Shown: positions 11,411-19,337 of the stretch, piece by piece | Numbering within the stretch: the first letter of the stretch is position 1 | Layout: the number at the start of each line of letters is the position of its first letter | Origin: Kluyvera genomosp. 1 | Lineage (GTDB): Bacteria > Pseudomonadota > Gammaproteobacteria > Enterobacterales > Enterobacteriaceae | Direction of reading: 5' to 3' | Assembly: GCF_001266615.1 (NCBI RefSeq) | Contig: NZ_LGHZ01000017.1 | Span: 80,503 to 144,502 of the forward strand | Length of the DNA: 64,000 nt | Made by a program: the position numbers and the translations under genes | The notes under the pieces: model-generated | What the model was told of the DNA's origin: nothing | Database searches by the model: none | What the model saw: the letters and a program-made list of their open reading frames with translations, nothing else

Positions 11411-12112
11411 CTATACCGGTAAATCTATCAGTAAAGCGCGCAGAGGGGTATCAGCCACCAGTGTGATATTGCTCTCATCGCGAATAAATGCTCCATCACC
11501 GCAGGTTAAGGCCTGTTTTTGCGCATCATGGGCGTCTGCGTGCACCGTGCCGTGAATCGACTGCAGGTAGGCGCGTGGGCCATGCAGCTGCAGGCTCACC
11601 TGTTCGCCTTTGTCCAACTCGATATGGTGCAGCCATACCTGCTGGCGCAGCTGCAGACTGCCTTCACTGCCGTCCGGAGACGCTAACAGTTGGTGCTCGG
11701 AACTGTGCAATTTCATCTTCTGCACACGTGAGTTTTCACGTTCCGGGCAGGCGTCCAGCCAGATTTGGATCCGGGTTAACGATTTGTCTTTGCTGAGGTT
11801 ATGCTCGCTATAGCTGACGCCAGGCTGAGTGGCAATCAACAGGGCTTCACCGGCCTTGGCCTTCACGTGATGACCTTCGTTATCACGATACTCGGCTTCA
11901 CCTTCCAGAATCAGGTTAAGGATATCTACTTTCGGGTAGGTCCGCGGCTGGAAGGCGGCGCCGGGCGCGAGCACTTCCTGATTCAGCACGCGCAGAGAGG
12001 CGTAACCCAGCAGTTTCGGATCAAAATAATGCCCAAAAGAGAAGGTATAGCGGGCCTGCAGCCAACCGAAGTCAGCTTGTCCGCACTGTTTTGCTGTTCT
12101 TGTGGTAATCAT
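11411..12112 (-). CDS. yhaK: Pirin-family bicupin YhaK
   Basis: Cytoplasmic bicupin of 233 residues in the pirin (YhhW/YhaK) family. The N-terminal pirin core includes FSFGHYFDPK and NLILEGEAEYRD, and the second cupin occupies the C-terminal half. Many pirins are quercetin dioxygenase-like metal enzymes; E. coli YhaK has been described as a redox-sensitive marker for nitrosative stress, so enzymatic activity should not be assumed. It is divergent from the LysR gene yhaJ with 104 bases between the start codons. Confidence 0.9.
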   Translation of the reverse strand: MITTRTAKQCGQADFGWLQARYTFSFGHYFDPKLLGYASLRVLNQEVLAPGAAFQPRTYPKVDILNLILEGEAEYRDNEGHHVKAKAGEALLIATQPGVSYSEHNLSKDKSLTRIQIWLDACPERENSRVQKMKLHSSEHQLLASPDGSEGSLQLRQQVWLHHIELDKGEQVSLQLHGPRAYLQSIHGTVHADAHDAQKQALTCGDGAFIRDESNITLVADTPLRALLIDLPV

Positions 12113-12216
12113 CTTCTTGACCCTCCTTTACACTAAAACAATGGTAAAGGTATGGACGCTGCATTGTTAGCCAGATATTCTGCCCGGTATGTTCAAATTT
12201 CCTGAATGAGAACGCC

Positions 12217-13113
12217 ATGGCTAAAGAGAGAGCACTGACGCTGGAAGCACTACGAGTAATGGACGCCATCGATAGGCGCGGCAGCTTTGCCGCGGCAGCC
12301 GATGAGCTGGGCCGTGTGCCTTCGGCATTGAGCTACACCATGCAAAAGCTGGAGGAAGAGCTGGACGTGGTGTTATTTGACCGCTCAGGTCATCGAACAA
12401 AATTCACCAACGTCGGGCGCATGCTGCTGGAACGTGGTCGCGTGCTGCTGGAAGCGGCGGATAAGCTGACAACCGATGCCGAAGCGCTGGCGCGCGGTTG
12501 GGAAACCCATCTCACCATCGTCGCAGAGGCGCTGATCCCAACGCCAACGCTATTCCCGTTGGTGGAGAAGCTGGCGACCAAATCCAATACCCAGTTGTCG
12601 ATTATTACCGAAGTGCTGGCGGGGGCCTGGGAGCGTCTGGAGCAGGGACGTGCGGACATCGTCATTGCGCCGGACATGCATTTCCGTTCATCAACGGAGA
12701 TCAACTCGCGCAAACTGTACTCGGTGATGAACGTCTATGTTGCTGCACCGGATCATCCGATTCATCAGGAAGCCGAACCGCTTTCAGAAGTGACCCGCGT
12801 GAAGTATCGCGGCGTGGCGATTGCCGATACCGCACGCGAACGTCCGGTCCTGACGGTACAGCTATTGGATAAACAGCCGCGATTGACGGTGACGTCGATG
12901 GAAGAAAAACGTCAGGCGCTGTTGGCCGGGTTGGGTGTGGCGACGATGCCGTATCCGCTGGTGGAAGAGGATATTGCGCAGGGGCGTCTGCGGGTGGTAA
13001 GCCCGGAGTATACCAGCGAGATTGATATCATCATGGCGTGGCGACGCGACAGTATGGGTGAAGCTAAATCCTGGTGTCTGCGTGAAATCCAGAAATTATT
13101 GACCGCCAGATAG
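12217..13113 (+). CDS. yhaJ: LysR-type transcriptional regulator YhaJ
   Basis: LysR-family regulator of 298 residues. The winged helix-turn-helix covers about residues 8-65 (LEALRVMDAIDRRGSFAAAA, then PSALSYTMQKLEEEL). The effector-binding periplasmic-binding-protein fold takes up the rest. In E. coli YhaJ activates the yqjF promoter in response to nitroaromatic breakdown products, and yqjF lies 1.7 kb downstream here. It is transcribed away from yhaK, a typical arrangement for a LysR gene and a target. The ATG at 12217 gives the E. coli length. Confidence 0.92.
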   Translation: MAKERALTLEALRVMDAIDRRGSFAAAADELGRVPSALSYTMQKLEEELDVVLFDRSGHRTKFTNVGRMLLERGRVLLEAADKLTTDAEALARGWETHLTIVAEALIPTPTLFPLVEKLATKSNTQLSIITEVLAGAWERLEQGRADIVIAPDMHFRSSTEINSRKLYSVMNVYVAAPDHPIHQEAEPLSEVTRVKYRGVAIADTARERPVLTVQLLDKQPRLTVTSMEEKRQALLAGLGVATMPYPLVEEDIAQGRLRVVSPEYTSEIDIIMAWRRDSMGEAKSWCLREIQKLLTAR

Positions 13114-13125
13114 GGCCCTTGAAGG

Positions 13126-13156
13126 ATTCCCGGCTGGGTAACGTGCCGCCGGGAAT
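13126..13156 (+). repeat. Inverted repeat after yhaJ
   Basis: ATTCCCGGC at 13126-13134 pairs perfectly with GCCGGGAAT at 13148-13156 around a 13-base loop. There is no T-run on either side. Position between convergent yhaJ and yhaH suggests transcript-end protection. Confidence 0.5.
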
Positions 13157-13212
13157 GTCCCGGAGTCGGTGCTGGGCACCTCGTCCGGGCTATCTTGTGA
13201 CGGTGAATACCA

Positions 13213-13578
13213 TCAAGCCAGGCGTTTAGGATCGGGACCAAAGCGGTTATTACCCGGCGTCCCGTTCTGACAGTTGAAGATAATAATCACTATCCAGCCC
13301 ACGATCGGAATAAGCAGCAGCAGCAACCACCATGCCGAACGGTCGGTGTCGTGCAAACGACGGAACTGTACCGCCCACCACGGCAGAAAGATCAGAATAC
13401 CGTAAATCGTGGTGAGGATCCCCTCGCCACCGGCACGCTGCCAGCCAAGCATTTTATCCACCACGCTTAACACGGCCGTCAAAATGACGTTCACCAGAAT
13501 GAACATCCAATACTCTTTACGACGGGCGCGACCGCCAAACCCAATATAGTTACGTATAACGTTGAGATACCAATCCAT
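13213..13578 (-). CDS. yhaH: DUF805 inner-membrane protein YhaH
   Basis: Small membrane protein of 121 residues with the DUF805 pattern. The N-terminal amphipathic part contains GFGGRARRKEYWMF, followed by about four hydrophobic helices, FRRLHDTDRSAWW in the middle, and a C-terminal GTPGNNRFGPDP. I chose the ATG at 13578 because AGAGG lies seven bases upstream and the length then equals E. coli YhaH; ATGs at 13584 and 13599 are in frame. K-12 has two adjacent DUF805 genes (yhaH and yhaI). Only one is here and it resembles YhaH more (GWQRAGGEGILTTIYG). Its molecular role is unknown. Confidence 0.85.
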   Translation of the reverse strand: MDWYLNVIRNYIGFGGRARRKEYWMFILVNVILTAVLSVVDKMLGWQRAGGEGILTTIYGILIFLPWWAVQFRRLHDTDRSAWWLLLLLIPIVGWIVIIIFNCQNGTPGNNRFGPDPKRLA

Positions 13579-13670
13579 TTTCATGCCTCTATTAATCATT
13601 AATCACTTGTTTTTAAAGCGATCAATCTAAGGATAGTCGTGAATGAAAAGGGGGTAAATATTGGTGGGGA

Positions 13671-13699
13671 AAAATTAGGGCATCGATAAACGATGCCCT
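13671..13699 (-). terminator. Terminator of yqjG
   Basis: AGGGCATCG at 13677-13685 pairs perfectly with CGATGCCCT at 13691-13699 around an ATAAA loop. On the minus strand it is followed by AATTTTTCC, just past the yqjG stop. Confidence 0.8.
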
Positions 13700-13705
13700 G
13701 TGCGC

Positions 13706-14692
13706 TTAACGGAAGCGTTCGTCACGACCGTGCGGTTCATCTAAATCCTGCCATGGCCCAATGGAGATAATGCCCGTCGGGTTGATGGTTTTGTGGCTGC
13801 GGAAATAGTGGGTGCGGATATGGTCAAAGTTGACGGTCTCCGCAATGCCCGGCATTTGGTAGATATCGCGCAGGAAGCCGTGCAGATTGAGGTAGTCACT
13901 GATGCGGTGTTTGTCGCACTTGAAGTGGGTGACATAAACCGGATCAAAACGGATAAGCGTGGTCCACAGGCGGATATCGGCTTCGGTCAGCTGATTGCCC
14001 GTCAGGTAGCGATGCTGTCCAAGGATTTTTTCCAGACGATCCAGCGAGCTAAAGACTTTTTCGACCGCTTCATCATAGGCTGCCTGGCTGGTGGCAAAGC
14101 CAGCCTTATAGACACCATTATTAACAGTGTCATAAATCCAGCCATTCAGCTCATCGATTTGCTCGCGCAGCGCTGGCGGATAGTAGTCACCGGCTTTTGC
14201 ACCCAGCGCATCAAAGGCGGTGTTGAACATGCGAATGATTTCTGCCGATTCGTTGCTGACGATAGTTTGATTCTTTTTATCCCACAGCACCGGAACCGTT
14301 ACGCGACCAGAGTAGTTTTGATCGGCGTGTTGATAGAGTTGATAGAGAAACTGGTGCTGATAGAGTGCATCGCCCGTGGCTGCGGGGAAATCAGCATCGA
14401 AGGTCCAACCATTTTCCAGCATCAGCGGGTTGACGACGGAAACGGAAATAAACGGTTCCAGTCCTTTCAGCGCTCTAAGAATGAGCGTGCGGTGTGCCCA
14501 CGGACAGGCGAGGGAAACATACAGGTGATAACGATCTTTTTCAGCGGCAAAGCCTGCATTGCCGCTTGGGCCGGCTTCGCCATCGGCGGTCAGCCAGTTG
14601 CGAAAGGCGGAGACTGAACGCTGGAAACGTCCACCGGTGGATTTGGTGTCATACCAGACGTCTTGCCAGACGCCGTCGATTAACTGTCCCAT
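13706..14692 (-). CDS. yqjG: Glutathionyl-hydroquinone reductase YqjG
   Basis: Xi-class glutathione transferase of 328 residues that reduces glutathionyl-hydroquinones to free hydroquinones. The catalytic cysteine is Cys63 in LACPWAHRTL. The thioredoxin-like N-terminal domain is followed by an all-helical C-terminal domain ending near residue 310. It is cytoplasmic. It shares strand with yqjF, 106 bases apart, but a terminator lies between them, so it probably has its own promoter. Confidence 0.95.
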   Translation of the reverse strand: MGQLIDGVWQDVWYDTKSTGGRFQRSVSAFRNWLTADGEAGPSGNAGFAAEKDRYHLYVSLACPWAHRTLILRALKGLEPFISVSVVNPLMLENGWTFDADFPAATGDALYQHQFLYQLYQHADQNYSGRVTVPVLWDKKNQTIVSNESAEIIRMFNTAFDALGAKAGDYYPPALREQIDELNGWIYDTVNNGVYKAGFATSQAAYDEAVEKVFSSLDRLEKILGQHRYLTGNQLTEADIRLWTTLIRFDPVYVTHFKCDKHRISDYLNLHGFLRDIYQMPGIAETVNFDHIRTHYFRSHKTINPTGIISIGPWQDLDEPHGRDERFR

Positions 14693-14749
14693 GATGTTCT
14701 CCTTTTTAGACTCTACGCGCTCACGTTAGGTCGCCAGAGTTTAGATAGC

Positions 14750-14778
14750 AAAAGCGAGGAGATGTCTCCTCGCTTTTT
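14750..14778 (-). terminator. Terminator of yqjF
   Basis: AAAAGCGAGGAGA at 14750-14762 pairs with TCTCCTCGCTTTT at 14765-14777 around a two-base turn. The T-run on each side suggests it could work in both directions. It lies 20 bases past the yqjF stop. Confidence 0.8.
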
Positions 14779-14798
14779 ATTCATTCAGTATAGTGCGC

Positions 14799-15191
14799 TT
14801 ACCATTTTTTATTCAGTACACGGTCGATACTGAATGCGCCTGGACCGGTGATACCCAGCAGCAGGTAGCCGCCAGCGATGGTCAGGTTTTTCATGAACAT
14901 CAGAGAGTTCATACCTTCAGCAAAGTTGCTGTGGAAGATGAACGCGGTCAGCAGGGTGAAGCCTGCGGTGAACAGCGCAGTGGTACGGGTCAGGAAACCG
15001 AACAGAATGGCCAGACCGCCGCCGAACTCAAGCAGGATGGTCAGTGGCAGCAGGAACCCTGGGACGCCCATGGCTTCCATATACTGCTGTGTACCCGCAT
15101 ACCCGGTGATTTTGCCCCAGCCAGCTGTGATAAACAGAATTGGCATCAGAATACGAGCAACCAGGAAACCAACATCTTCTAATTTTTTCAT
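14799..15191 (-). CDS. yqjF: DoxX-family membrane protein YqjF
   Basis: DoxX/quinol oxidase-like inner-membrane protein of 130 residues with four transmembrane helices, starting MKKLEDVGFLVARILMP and ending LNKKW. Start chosen at 15191, where GGAGAGAAAG is the ribosome binding site and the length equals E. coli YqjF. The biochemical function is unknown. The E. coli promoter is known to respond strongly to 2,4-dinitrotoluene products through YhaJ, also encoded in this window, and the pairing with quinone reductase YqjG points to quinone or aromatic stress. Confidence 0.92.
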   Translation of the reverse strand: MKKLEDVGFLVARILMPILFITAGWGKITGYAGTQQYMEAMGVPGFLLPLTILLEFGGGLAILFGFLTRTTALFTAGFTLLTAFIFHSNFAEGMNSLMFMKNLTIAGGYLLLGITGPGAFSIDRVLNKKW

Positions 15192-15537
15192 CTTTCTCTC
15201 CAGAGAACCTTGCGGGTAGTTAAACCATATTATTGAGCGTTTACACGTCGATAGCGTGTATCTGCTGTCGATGGAGAGAAATATAACCGCGGCGTTCGGC
15301 AATTGTTAGCAAGGAAAACTGTTGAACTTCTTCAAAGAATCTGAGCAACGATGTATGGCAGCATGATTTTTGCCGTCTCTTCACGTCGTGTTGGCTAAGG
15401 TCTTTATTCAGCAGCGTGGTGCGGCGGTTTTACTCTGTAACACGGAGGGGGGGCGGGTGATAGCAGGAATGACCGGTGATATCTGAGCCGGGTATTTCGT
15501 TCATACCGTTACTCAGATAACCGGTGTATTCAGAGGG
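15192..15537 (-). promoter_or_regulatory. 346-base gap between yqjK and yqjF
   Basis: No coding sequence is visible on either strand. The part next to yqjF (roughly 15192-15300) should hold its YhaJ-dependent promoter, but I could not assign -10/-35 elements. The part next to yqjK holds an imperfect inverted repeat (listed separately) and a G-rich run at 15446-15453. Confidence 0.5.
15472..15525 (-). repeat. Imperfect inverted repeat downstream of yqjK
   Basis: ACCGGTGATATCTGAG at 15472-15487 mirrors CTCAGATAACCGGT at 15512-15525, apart from two extra bases in the left arm. It begins 12 bases past the yqjK stop and has no T-run. It may mark the 3' end of the yqjCDEK mRNA or be a protein-binding site. 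Confidence 0.4.
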
Positions 15538-15819
15538 TTAACGCAGTAGATTTTTAGCCATGCGCCAGGTGCTCCAGATACCCAGGCCGCGACGGGCCCA
15601 GCGTACCAAAAAGCGAGGATGGCGCAGCGATACCACGGCCATCGCGCTGCTGGCAACAATGGCCCAGGAGCGCAGGCTCACGAGCTTGCCCCAGCCTCGG
15701 TCGTAGACATCGGTGGCCTCCAGCCAGTCGCGGCGGCTAGCGATGAGATCCAGCCGTTGCTGCTGAATTTCTCGCAGCAGAACGGCCTTGCGTTCCTCTC
15801 GCGACGGTCGAGGGGTCAT
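15538..15819 (-). CDS. yqjK: YqjK-family protein
   Basis: Protein of 93 residues matching E. coli YqjK (99 residues there). A basic N-terminal half carries the conserved IQQQRLDLIASRRDWLEA. It is followed by a single hydrophobic segment (about residues 50-66) and an arginine-rich tail. No function is established. The start overlaps the yqjE stop by four bases (ATGA), so translation of the two is coupled. It is the last gene of yqjCDEK. Confidence 0.88.
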   Translation of the reverse strand: MTPRPSREERKAVLLREIQQQRLDLIASRRDWLEATDVYDRGWGKLVSLRSWAIVASSAMAVVSLRHPRFLVRWARRGLGIWSTWRMAKNLLR

Positions 15820-16214
15820 GGCTTATCGTCCTCAAGCAAAGCGCGATCGTTTGCCAGCTCGTGACGCGTATGGCGCAGCAGCGTTGAACGGCGCGCCTTA
15901 CGTATTGTCCAGACACCGCCGATAAGCGCCAGCACAAGCAGCGTGCCGGTGGTTGCCATCATGACGTGTAAACGATACTGAGGGTCGACCGCCCAGATGA
16001 CTAACACCAACAGGCTCATCAGGCCGAAAGCGGTAAACAGCAGGGTAAGCCCTGCCATTAACAGCAGCTGGATGAGGTTCGCTTTCTCCTCTTCCAGCTC
16101 GACGACCGCTAATCGCAGCCGCGTTTCCACCATCTGCACCGCGAGGGTGACAATGCGCTGACCAATGCCAAGGATATTTTTTCCCGGGCCTTGTGCGTGG
16201 TGAGAATCGTTCAT
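15816..16214 (-). CDS. yqjE: Phage holin family-type membrane protein YqjE
   Basis: Inner-membrane protein of 132 residues in the YqjE (Actinobacterial holin-X) family. A soluble N-terminus (GPGKNILGIGQRIV) leads into an amphipathic helix with ETRLRLAVVELEEEKANL, then two transmembrane helices and a charged C-terminus. The start at 16214 (MNDSHHAQ) matches the E. coli protein; reading further upstream would run into yqjD. Only two bases separate it from the yqjD stop. Proposed to act with YqjD at the membrane; its mechanism is not known. Confidence 0.9.
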   Translation of the reverse strand: MNDSHHAQGPGKNILGIGQRIVTLAVQMVETRLRLAVVELEEEKANLIQLLLMAGLTLLFTAFGLMSLLVLVIWAVDPQYRLHVMMATTGTLLVLALIGGVWTIRKARRSTLLRHTRHELANDRALLEDDKP

Positions 16215-16216
16215 GC

Positions 16217-16522
16217 TTAACGGCGGGTCAGCAGAACGCCCAGTACCAGGCCTACTGCTGCACCGATTCCGACGCCGGTCCACGGATTTTCACGGACATA
16301 GCCATCGGCTTTCGCAGCCGCTTCACGAGTCTGTTTTGCCAGGGCGTCGCTGGTTTCGCCAAGACGGTCACGGCTTTCTTTCAGCGCACTTTCCGCTTTG
16401 CTGCGCAGCTTGCTTAACTCTTCCTTGGATTTATCGGTGGAAGTATTCAGGACTTCTTCCAGGGTATCGGACAGGGCTTTAAGCTCTGCACGTAACTGTT
16501 CTGATGTCGAATCTTTAGCCAT
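16217..16522 (-). CDS. yqjD: Membrane-anchored ribosome-binding protein YqjD
   Basis: ElaB/YgaM/YqjD-family protein of 101 residues. A charged, helical N-terminal domain (about 1-75) is followed by the family signature ENPWTGVGIGAAVGLVLG, a C-terminal transmembrane helix with glycine zipper, and a terminal RR. In E. coli YqjD ties stationary-phase ribosomes to the inner membrane and is under RpoS control. The ATG at 16522 has GGAGAG upstream and gives the E. coli length. Four bases separate its start from the yqjC stop region. Confidence 0.93.
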   Translation of the reverse strand: MAKDSTSEQLRAELKALSDTLEEVLNTSTDKSKEELSKLRSKAESALKESRDRLGETSDALAKQTREAAAKADGYVRENPWTGVGIGAAVGLVLGVLLTRR

Positions 16523-16548
16523 CGTATCTCTCCTGTAAGGGTTTTGAC

Positions 16549-16917
16549 TCAATACGCGCGGGATTCCAGCGCGTTAAGTTCTTGCTGGGCTTCTTTGAGC
16601 TTGTGCTCACGTTTAGCCACTTTATCCGCATTACCGGTCTGTTTAGCTTCCTTCAGATCCTGCTCGCGCTCGCGAATCTCATCTTTCTGTTCAGCAATCT
16701 TTTCCTGATGATCGGCGCGAAGTTTGCTGTCAGTGCAGTGAGCTTTCACTTCGCTCAGCGCCTTTTTCAAACCGTCGATGCGGTGCTGATTGTTATGCTG
16801 TTCGGCATAACCAATCTCGCGCTGGATGTCCTGCTCTTTTTCCTGACACAGTGATGATGCTGCAGCGCTCGCGCTAAGCGAAGCGAGAGTGAGCGCGAGT
16901 ATGATGCGGTATTTCAT
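16549..16917 (-). CDS. yqjC: Periplasmic DUF1090 protein YqjC
   Basis: Exported protein of 122 residues with a signal peptide of about 20 residues (MKYRIILALTLASLSASAAA). The mature part is a highly charged coiled coil with conserved SSLCQEKEQDIQREI at its start and a second cysteine in VKAHCTDSKLRADHQ, compatible with a disulfide. It belongs to DUF1090. E. coli YqjC is linked to acid and stationary-phase stress; its biochemical role is unknown. First gene of yqjCDEK; the 154-base gap to mzrA holds the promoter. Confidence 0.88.
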   Translation of the reverse strand: MKYRIILALTLASLSASAAASSLCQEKEQDIQREIGYAEQHNNQHRIDGLKKALSEVKAHCTDSKLRADHQEKIAEQKDEIREREQDLKEAKQTGNADKVAKREHKLKEAQQELNALESRAY

Positions 16918-17071
16918 GTATGGACCTTCCATTGTGCGAAGTACATCTATTATGTACTTTTCCCAGTACGTGAGTCATGACGTTGCCACACTCACGGTAC
17001 TAAGCATAGTAAGTAAAATGCGAAATCACCAAAGATAGTGAAATAATTCAGAATCCTGGAAGTCGCTGTTG

Positions 17072-17452
17072 TTAGCCAAATCGATGGGAGGTGTCGCGGA
17101 GAAGGGACAGCCAGCTCGCCGGATCGGTCTCTTCATCCTGCAGAGCGACAACGTACACATGCGGCAGCGTACTATCGAGTACGCGTTTTGCCGCAGCGCT
17201 TTGTTCGCTGGACTCAAAGGTAATCAGCAGCGCATCATCTTGTGGCGTGATGCTTTTAAAACGGATTCCGTTCGCGTCCAGGTGATGCGAGATGGAAAAG
17301 CCATCGGGCATGTTGGCCTGGTTCATCGGGCGGATCGCTAGCGTGGACTCTTCGCGCTGGAGCGCGGCCCACAGCCAGACCATGATGCACAACATCAGCA
17401 TCACGCTCAGGCTGAGAGCAAATCGGCGGAGCAGAATGTGGTTAGACCCCAT
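17072..17452 (-). CDS. mzrA: EnvZ/OmpR modulator MzrA
   Basis: Bitopic inner-membrane protein of 126 residues that binds the sensor kinase EnvZ and links the CpxAR and EnvZ/OmpR systems in E. coli. A short cytoplasmic N-terminus and one membrane helix (about residues 10-30) precede a periplasmic domain with MPDGFSISHHLDANGI and a C-terminal SHRFG. The start has GAGGG six bases upstream and is two bases past the yqjA stop, so mzrA is the second gene of a yqjA-mzrA operon. Confidence 0.92.
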   Translation of the reverse strand: MGSNHILLRRFALSLSVMLMLCIMVWLWAALQREESTLAIRPMNQANMPDGFSISHHLDANGIRFKSITPQDDALLITFESSEQSAAAKRVLDSTLPHVYVVALQDEETDPASWLSLLRDTSHRFG

Positions 17453-17454
17453 AA

Positions 17455-18117
17455 TTACCCTCGATTACCGTATTTTTTCTTCCACACCACGGCCAGTGAG
17501 CCAATCAGACCCACGACCAGCAGTACGACTGGTAGCAGCATCAGACATGACATGAGCGCATCTTCATACTTCTGGAAGACAGGCGTTTTGCCCAGCAGGA
17601 AACCTAGCGTGGTCAGAATCAGCACCCACAGCAGACCGCTCATCCAATTGAAGAACTGGAAGCGTGCATTGCTCAGCCCCGAGAGGCCCGCGATAGTTGG
17701 CAGCAGCGTACGCACGAAGGCAATAAAGCGGCCAATCAGCAGGGCAGAAAGACCGTGCTTGTGGAATAGATGGTGCGCACGCTGGTGATAGTGTGCAGGA
17801 AGATGGGATAGCCAGTTTTGAACGATTCGGGTGTTGCCGAGCCATTTTCCCTGGATATAGCTCAGCCAGCAACCAAGGCTAGCGGCGACCGTCAGAAGAA
17901 TAAGCGTCTGCGGGAAGCCCATTGCCCCTTTGGCAATCAGCACGCCGACCAGCACGAGTAGGCTATCTCCTGGCAAGAAGGCCGCTGGCAGCAAACCATT
18001 CTCAAGGAACAGAATCATAAATAAGACGAAATAGAGCATACCAATCATGGATGGATTAGCGAGGGTTTCGAAATCCTGGTTCCATAAGGCATTTAAAAGT
18101 TGGGTTAGTAGTTCCAT
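17455..18117 (-). CDS. yqjA: DedA-family membrane protein YqjA
   Basis: DedA/VTT-domain inner-membrane protein of 220 residues. It keeps the family's acidic residue in [19 protein letters not shown] and the arginines in FGRFI-type motif [17 protein letters not shown]. In E. coli YqjA and YghB are partly redundant osmosensitive proton-dependent transporters, needed for envelope integrity and alkaline growth; recent work places DedA proteins in lipid-carrier recycling. The ATG at 18117 follows AGGA by eight bases. Co-transcribed with mzrA. Confidence 0.94.
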   Translation of the reverse strand: MELLTQLLNALWNQDFETLANPSMIGMLYFVLFMILFLENGLLPAAFLPGDSLLVLVGVLIAKGAMGFPQTLILLTVAASLGCWLSYIQGKWLGNTRIVQNWLSHLPAHYHQRAHHLFHKHGLSALLIGRFIAFVRTLLPTIAGLSGLSNARFQFFNWMSGLLWVLILTTLGFLLGKTPVFQKYEDALMSCLMLLPVVLLVVGLIGSLAVVWKKKYGNRG

Positions 18118-18432
18118 TCACGATTCCTGGTACATCGATTAACGTAATGCCTGAACGCGCTGCGATATCTTCTCTGTTTTTATTTTAATAGCATCGCGGT
18201 AAATACGCGCTGAACAGTCCTTGTTTTGGGCGAAATAAAGTGCAAAACGACAAATTGCATTCAATTGTAACAAATGGTCTGGTTTCTCGTCACAGAAATT
18301 GCAAGTTGTTGCTGATTGATTTTGCGGCTTAGTGCGGGGAGAGGCTAGGGGATTTACAAAGGCTTACCCACACTGAAAGTCGGGCAAGCCTTATAGAGAT
18401 TTCAACGGTTTTGCGAACAGCGCTAACGCCGC
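18118..18432 (-). promoter_or_regulatory. 315-base gap between exuR and yqjA
   Basis: It holds the exuR terminator hairpin and, nearer 18118-18300, the AT-rich yqjA-mzrA promoter region. In E. coli that promoter is CpxR-activated, but I could not find a clean GTAA-N5-GTAA box here. No coding sequence is visible. Confidence 0.45.
18359..18392 (-). terminator. Probable terminator of exuR
   Basis: AAGGCTTACCC at 18359-18369 pairs with GGGCAAGCCTT at 18382-18392 with one mismatch. It lies 40 bases past the exuR stop on the minus strand, followed by only three Ts, so termination may be partial. Confidence 0.6.
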
Positions 18433-19209
18433 TTATTTACCGCCGATTGACACCGTATCAAGGTGAACGACCGGGTTTTCCGCGAACAGATAGCGATCGG
18501 CGTTAAATTCGAAATCATCGCTGGTTTCATTGAACAGCATCAGCTTGGTGTTTTCCAGGTGCTGCCACATGGCGATTTTGGCCGCATGCGGATCTTTGCG
18601 AATCAGTGCTTTTAAGATTTGGTCGTGGTCATCACACCAGTTATCGACCGTACGTGCGTCGATATGGTCATGCAGTTTCTTCCAGTACGGGTTATGCACG
18701 CGCTGAGTCCACATTTTTTCGACAATCGCCGCAAGCGCAGTATTCTGTGTCGCTAGCGCAACCTGTACGTGGAACTGGAGATCCCACTCGGAGTCACGGA
18801 AACATTTCTCTTTACGCGCTTTTTCCTGGATCTCCATCAGCTTCATGATGTCCTGCTTGGTGACCTGGGTCGCAGCAAATTCGGCAATGTTGCTTTCAAT
18901 CAGCTGGCGAGCCTGCAGCAGTTCAAACGGACCGTAGTTGGCAAACTCCAGATTTTCATCCGGTGCCTGATGGTATTTGGCCTGATTGGAAATGACGTGG
19001 ATACCTGAGCCTTTACGAACTTCAACGTAACCTTCCACTTCCAGCATAATAATGGCTTCGCGGACCACCGTACGGCTAACGCTCTTTTCATCGGCAATGA
19101 AGCGCTCCGCAGGCAGTTTATCGCCCACAAGGTAAACACCTTGCTCAATGCGCTCTTTTAACTCAGCGGCAAGTTGCTGATACAAACGGCGTGCGTCGGT
19201 GATTTCCAT
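18433..19209 (-). CDS. exuR: Hexuronate regulon repressor ExuR
   Basis: GntR-type (FadR subfamily) repressor of 258 residues that controls galacturonate and glucuronate genes and is released by hexuronates. The N-terminal winged helix spans about residues 5-75 ([16 protein letters not shown], then [16 protein letters not shown]). The C-terminal FCD domain binds the effector. The ATG at 19209 is chosen to match E. coli ExuR; codons further upstream would run through its own operator. An ExuR-like palindrome 29-48 bases before the start suggests autoregulation. Confidence 0.95.
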   Translation of the reverse strand: MEITDARRLYQQLAAELKERIEQGVYLVGDKLPAERFIADEKSVSRTVVREAIIMLEVEGYVEVRKGSGIHVISNQAKYHQAPDENLEFANYGPFELLQARQLIESNIAEFAATQVTKQDIMKLMEIQEKARKEKCFRDSEWDLQFHVQVALATQNTALAAIVEKMWTQRVHNPYWKKLHDHIDARTVDNWCDDHDQILKALIRKDPHAAKIAMWQHLENTKLMLFNETSDDFEFNADRYLFAENPVVHLDTVSIGGK

Positions 19210-19237
19210 ATGCTCTCCAGGCAGGGTACGGCAGATT

Positions 19238-19257
19238 AAATTTGTTATACCACTTTT
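19238..19257 (-). promoter_or_regulatory. ExuR/UxuR-type operator before exuR
   Basis: On the minus strand the site reads AAAGTGGTATAACAAATTT, close to the known ExuR/UxuR consensus AAATTGGTATACCAATTT. It lies 29 bases before the exuR start codon. Confidence 0.65.
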
Positions 19258-19286
19258 ACGAGCAGCTAACCACAATTTGAAATGAA

Positions 19287-19312
19287 AAAGCCGCCTGAAT
19301 CAAGGCGGCTTT
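19287..19312 (-). terminator. Terminator of exuT
   Basis: AAAGCCGCCT at 19287-19296 pairs perfectly with AGGCGGCTTT at 19303-19312 around a six-base loop, with a T-run on the minus-strand side. It separates exuT from the downstream exuR, which therefore uses its own promoter. Confidence 0.88.
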
Positions 19313-19337
19313 AGAGAAAGCAGACATCGGTAACAGA

